From NCBI GenBank assembly GCA_900550505.1, contig URSI01000001.1, positions 1-28,712 on the forward strand: a stretch of 28,712 nucleotides of DNA, read 5' to 3'. Numbering within the stretch: position 1 is the stretch's first letter; each line of letters starts with the position of its first letter. The position numbers and the translations under genes were made by a program. The DNA is from an uncultured Eubacteriales bacterium. Lineage in GTDB: Bacteria > Bacillota > Clostridia > Oscillospirales > CAG-382. The notes beneath the pieces were generated by a model that was not told the DNA's origin, did not search any database, and saw nothing but the letters and a program-made list of their open reading frames with translations. Positions 25,672 to 28,712 of the stretch are shown in pieces.

Positions 25672-25700
25672 TTGACAGGAGAGACGATTTGGGTTAAAAT
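25672..25700 (+). promoter_or_regulatory. promoter of the patatin-like gene (and probably rimM-trmD)
   Basis: TTGACA at 25672-25677, a 17-base spacer and TAAAAT at 25695-25700. Transcription would start about 40 bases before the ATG at 25747. It is divergent from the lipoprotein promoter, with the two -35 boxes about 28 bases apart. Confidence 0.8.
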
Positions 25701-25746
25701 CTATATCGGACGTACCGGTGGGATGACGCCGGACGGCGGAGGTGTT

Positions 25747-26649
25747 ATGGCAAGGATAGGGATTGTACTCGGAGCGGGACTCGGCAAAGGAGCATATCAG
25801 ATAGGGGTGCTGCGTGCGGTGGAAGAGCGGTTTTCTCAGAAGGATATCGTCAGCGTCAGCTGCTCGTCTATTGGGGTGCTCAACGGGGTGGGGTATCGCT
25901 GCGGGCGGCTCGACGAGCTGGAGCAGGCGTGGCTCGAAATGGCGGGCGGCTCATTCAGGGGATTTATCGGTTCCGTGTTGCGTAGTGAAAGGTTTTCAAG
26001 GCTCCTTGACGATTTTGCCGCATATTCCGGCAGCCTTTCCGGAGAATTGCTTATAACTCTCACGGACCTGACAGACATGTCGGCGGACTATTGTCTTTTT
26101 AACGATATTCCGGAAAAAAAGCGTGCTGATTATCTCAGAGCGTCGGTGAGCATACCGGGGTTAACGCGTTGCCTGAGCCTGGGCGGCAAACGCTGTGTCG
26201 ACGGCGGATGGATCGACGGTATACCCGTATGGCCGCTGATAGGCAAAGAGCTGGACTATATAATTTGCGTTTATTTCGACAGAAGCAGATATATATTTGA
26301 GGATAAGAGCATTGATTCGAAGGTGCTCAGCGTCACATTCCCGGATGACACCATTTTTACGAATGCTGTTTTCCTGCGTGAGGAATCGGTCAGACATATG
26401 AAAAAGGTAGGTTACGATGTGGCGTGCGAGATATTTGACGATGTGTTCTCGCGCGGGGCGGACGACGCGGAATATGTTTCGGGTCGGATAAACGAGATCA
26501 ATTCCCGCGCAGGGAAAAGATCGCTGAGATTGACTACCGATGTGGTCATCACAAACGTGAACAGACTGGCCAAGCATCTGACGGTCCGCAGGATTCTGGA
26601 TGACGGTCGTGCCGTCGGAGAACGCAAGCGGGAAAACGATGCAAAATAA
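25747..26649 (+). CDS. patatin-like phospholipase family protein, variant nucleophile elbow
   Basis: A 300-residue protein from the ATG at 25747. GGAGGT is 3 bases upstream and the promoter lies at 25672-25700; the frame opens earlier, but that start would lie before the promoter. VLGAGLGKGAYQIGVLRAVEE resembles the glycine-rich oxyanion loop of patatins. SVSCSSIGVLNGV carries the nucleophile position at Ser41, where the usual GxSxG reads CSSIG, so the first glycine is a cysteine. VDGGWIDGIPVWPL supplies the dyad aspartate (Asp152) in the DGG motif. The Ser-Asp dyad is therefore intact. Patatins hydrolyse acyl chains from lipids. The specific substrate is not visible. It lies 41 bases before rimM. 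Confidence 0.85.
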   Translation: MARIGIVLGAGLGKGAYQIGVLRAVEERFSQKDIVSVSCSSIGVLNGVGYRCGRLDELEQAWLEMAGGSFRGFIGSVLRSERFSRLLDDFAAYSGSLSGELLITLTDLTDMSADYCLFNDIPEKKRADYLRASVSIPGLTRCLSLGGKRCVDGGWIDGIPVWPLIGKELDYIICVYFDRSRYIFEDKSIDSKVLSVTFPDDTIFTNAVFLREESVRHMKKVGYDVACEIFDDVFSRGADDAEYVSGRINEINSRAGKRSLRLTTDVVITNVNRLAKHLTVRRILDDGRAVGERKRENDAK

Positions 26650-26690
26650 GATAATGTCGGAGAATTTGATCACGGAGAACAGTAATTGCC

Positions 26691-27185
26691 ATGAAAAAAT
26701 ATCTTGAAGCGGGAAGATTGACCTCTGCGCGCGGCCTGAAGGGCGAGCTGAGATTTGACTGCTGGTGCGACGGCCCTGAGTTTCTCTCGGGGGTGGAGCG
26801 GCTGTATCTTGACGAAAAAGGCGAAAACGAGCTTGAAGTAGAGATATACAGACCGTCAATACCTTCTTTTATCTTCCGTGGGTTCGACAGCAGAGAAAAA
26901 TGCGTGGGACTTGCGGGGAAGGTCGTGTACTTCGACAGGAGCGATGTGGAGCTGCCGGACGGAAGATATTATAACGACGATCTTATAGGGTTGCCCGTGT
27001 TCAACGATGCGGACGGCTCACTGCTCGGAATCTTGACGGCGGTGGATACGAACGGATACAGACCGCTGTATACCGTCAGCGGCGAGCATAATTATCTTAT
27101 ACCGGCGATAAAACCGTTTCTTGTCTCAATAGATCTTGAGACCGGGATAAGGATGAATGTTATCGAAGGGCTTGAGACGAGCTGA
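26691..27185 (+). CDS. rimM: ribosome maturation factor RimM
   Basis: Helps assemble the 30S subunit head through contact with ribosomal protein S19. It has 164 residues. The N-terminal barrel starts EAGRLTSARGLKGELRFDCW, the usual G-x-I-x-x-x-x-G-L-K-G-E-hydrophobic pattern. The C-terminal PRC-barrel (residues ~95-160) has DDLIGLPVFNDADGSLLG, ILTAVDTNGYRPLY, and IPAIKPFLVSIDLETGIRMNVIEGL. The start ATG has a distant GGAGA about 13 bases upstream. Its stop overlaps the trmD start by one base (TGATG), so the two are translationally coupled. rpsP, the usual upstream neighbour in this operon, is absent and a patatin-like gene stands there instead. Confidence 0.95.
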   Translation: MKKYLEAGRLTSARGLKGELRFDCWCDGPEFLSGVERLYLDEKGENELEVEIYRPSIPSFIFRGFDSREKCVGLAGKVVYFDRSDVELPDGRYYNDDLIGLPVFNDADGSLLGILTAVDTNGYRPLYTVSGEHNYLIPAIKPFLVSIDLETGIRMNVIEGLETS

Positions 27186-27904
27186 TGAAATTTGTTGTTA
27201 TGACGCTTTTCCCCGAGATGCTGAGGCCTGTTTTTTCGTGCAGCATATTGGGGCGTGCCGCGGCGTCCGGCATTATTTCGGTTGACACGGTGAATATACG
27301 TGATTATACCGCCGATAAGCACAGGCGGGTAGACGACACGCCGTACGGAGGCGGCAAGGGAATGATAATGGCGTGCCAGCCCATAGTCGACTGTCACCGC
27401 TCGGTCATCGCTTCTCTTGAAGGCACGGTCAGGACCGTCTATATGTCGCCGCAGGGGGCGTTGCTGACGCAGGAGCGGGCGCGCTCGCTGGCTCGATATG
27501 ACAATCTCGTGGTGCTTTGCGGTCATTATGAAGGCGTCGACGAGAGGGCGATAGAAATCGTGGCGGATGAAGAGATATCGATAGGAGATTATGTGCTGAC
27601 GGGCGGCGAACTGCCGGCCGCGGTGCTTGTCGATTGCGTGGCGCGTCTTCTGGACGGGGTGCTTCCGGAAAGCGAATGCTATGAAAGGGAAAGTCATTAC
27701 AACGGACTGCTGGAATATCCGCAGTATACGCGGCCGCTTGAATTTGAGGGCAGATGCGTGCCCGAGGTGCTGATCGGCGGCAATCACGCACTTATAGAGA
27801 AGTGGCGCATGACGCAGTCACTGGAACGGACGGCGGAGAGAAGACCCGATATGATCGAAAAAATACGGAAAAACGAGGGGTTGAAAGTCGGTGATGGACG
27901 GTAA
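27185..27904 (+). CDS. trmD: tRNA (guanine-N1-)-methyltransferase
   Basis: Methylates G37 of tRNAs next to the anticodon with S-adenosylmethionine and prevents +1 frameshifting. It has 239 residues. VVMTLFPEMLRPVFSCSILGRA at the start, IRDYTADKHRRVDDTPYGGGKGMIM, and the trefoil-knot segments VVLCGHYEGVDERA and ISIGDYVLTGGELPAAVL are all canonical. SHYNGLLEYPQYTRP is the C-terminal signature. It starts inside the rimM stop codon. Its last 11 bases overlap the next gene. rplS, which normally follows trmD, is not there. Confidence 0.97.
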   Translation: MKFVVMTLFPEMLRPVFSCSILGRAAASGIISVDTVNIRDYTADKHRRVDDTPYGGGKGMIMACQPIVDCHRSVIASLEGTVRTVYMSPQGALLTQERARSLARYDNLVVLCGHYEGVDERAIEIVADEEISIGDYVLTGGELPAAVLVDCVARLLDGVLPESECYERESHYNGLLEYPQYTRPLEFEGRCVPEVLIGGNHALIEKWRMTQSLERTAERRPDMIEKIRKNEGLKVGDGR

Positions 27905-28712
27905 AAAGCTCAGAGGCGTCCTTCAGAAGATAGGCAATGCGATATCCGGATCGGCACCGGCACGGCTTCTGACTTCGGGAGATGTCGTAAACGAAAAACT
28001 GGCACGGTCGGTGCTGCTGACGGGTTTGAGCCGCAGCGCAGCCGCAAGGTGGCTGCGTGCTTTGAGACTTTCTGTCGCGGTGAAAATTGAAAAAAAGTCA
28101 GTGTTTGCGCCGTTTTATACCGTGGTGCGCGGGCTGCTCGATGCTTCCGCAAGAGTATACGGAACGTATTTTATAACCTTTGCACTGTATACTGCTGCGG
28201 TGTTTTCCACACGACTTTTTGCGCTGGATATGTATGACGTCAGGTCTGAAGATCCGATAATTGCCGGATTCATGCTGCTGGCGGGACTGATGCTGATGAT
28301 GTCCGACAGACCTGTCGCGGAACTATTGAGGAGCAGTTTCTTCGGGCGCTGGTTCCTTGTACGGGTGATCGGTGTAAGACCCGTGGTCATGAAGTCGGTA
28401 AAACGCAGCGGCGGCGCATGGGTCGCTTTCATGCTCGGCACGGTTTGCGGATTGCTCACCGCGGTATGTTCGCCGCTCTTCGTACTTTTGTGGGTCGTGA
28501 TCGCGGTTTTTGGCATTTTGGTGTTGTGTGCTCCTGAATGCGGGGTCACCTTATCGCTGATGGCGATGCCTTTTTTGGAGGACTGGCAGATAGGCTGCGT
28601 GATATGTTTCGTTTTGGCGGGGTACCTGTTGAAAGTGCTCCGGTTCAAACGCAATTTTACCTTAAGAGCCGCCGACATCCTGCTGCTGATTTTTTCTGCG
28701 GCGATATTCATT
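27894..28712 (+). CDS. polytopic membrane protein, partial, possibly O-antigen ligase/polymerase-like
   Basis: An open frame of 273 codons that runs off the end of the window. The ATG at 27894 overlaps the end of trmD by 11 bases. Residues 1-75 are a soluble, basic, probably cytoplasmic segment (MDGKKLRGVLQKIG, ARSVLLTGLSRSAAARWL). From about residue 90 on there are several transmembrane segments (YFITFALYTAAVFS, AGFMLLAGLMLMMS, VAFMLGTVCGLLTAVCSPLF, LWVVIAVFGILVL, CVICFVLAGYLL and DILLLIFSAAIFI). This layout resembles the N-terminal part of clostridial O-antigen-ligase-like (Wzy family) proteins. The catalytic region would lie outside the window, so the family call is tentative. Confidence 0.6.
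   Translation, partial: MDGKKLRGVLQKIGNAISGSAPARLLTSGDVVNEKLARSVLLTGLSRSAAARWLRALRLSVAVKIEKKSVFAPFYTVVRGLLDASARVYGTYFITFALYTAAVFSTRLFALDMYDVRSEDPIIAGFMLLAGLMLMMSDRPVAELLRSSFFGRWFLVRVIGVRPVVMKSVKRSGGAWVAFMLGTVCGLLTAVCSPLFVLLWVVIAVFGILVLCAPECGVTLSLMAMPFLEDWQIGCVICFVLAGYLLKVLRFKRNFTLRAADILLLIFSAAIFI

Overview
The window is made of two unrelated pieces of bacterial DNA. Positions 1 to about 6,750 look like enterobacterial chromosome, closest in feel to Klebsiella/Enterobacter. This part is GC-rich, uses mainly GCG/CTG/CGC codons, and carries classical enterobacterial REP/BIME repeats. Positions from about 6,750 to the end look like a moderately GC-rich Clostridia genome, possibly an Oscillospiraceae/Ruminococcaceae-like gut anaerobe. 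ATA isoleucine codons are frequent there, genes include Firmicutes-type addA and a SpoVB-like flippase, and the lipoproteins have Ser/Thr/Lys/Glu-rich linkers. Both genes at the boundary have lost their N-termini within the same few tens of bases: an enterobacterial short-chain dehydrogenase on the minus strand and a clostridial addA on the plus strand. An assembly or cloning chimera is the simplest explanation. The two halves should not be read as one genome.

Enterobacterial part: a BIME array with a 121-bp tandem period (1-408), then eight tightly packed minus-strand genes. In transcription order they are SDR (5'-truncated), FAD-dependent oxidoreductase, DUF1365, cyclopropane-fatty-acid-synthase-like methyltransferase, DUF2878 membrane protein, a small exported protein (probably chalcone-isomerase-like), DUF3833 lipoprotein, and a DUF523-DUF1722 (YbgA-like) protein. 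Six of the seven gene junctions are 4-nt ATGA overlaps and the seventh is a 1-nt gap, so this is one translationally coupled operon. Its core (SDR, FAD enzyme, DUF1365, CFA-like enzyme) probably modifies unsaturated membrane fatty acids.

Clostridial part: the 3' end of addA converges on and overlaps a SpoVB/MurJ-type flippase gene. glyA follows with its own promoter and terminator, then an unknown lipoprotein gene, divergent from a large arginine cluster argG-argH-argC-argJ-argB-argD-argF-carB. The carB reading frame continues without a stop into a complete diaminopimelate epimerase (dapF), giving a predicted CarB-DapF fusion of 1,338 residues. A strong hairpin separates it from a convergent zinc/manganese-type substrate-binding lipoprotein gene. 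Divergent from that gene are a patatin-like protein, rimM, trmD and a truncated polytopic membrane protein that runs off the end.

ArgC, J, B, D, F, G and H cover ornithine synthesis and the urea-cycle-like steps to arginine. CarB makes carbamoyl phosphate for ArgF, but its partner carA is not in the window. The most distinctive biological feature is the CarB-DapF fusion, which physically joins carbamoyl-phosphate synthesis to a step of lysine/peptidoglycan precursor synthesis. I see no new defence or mobile system.
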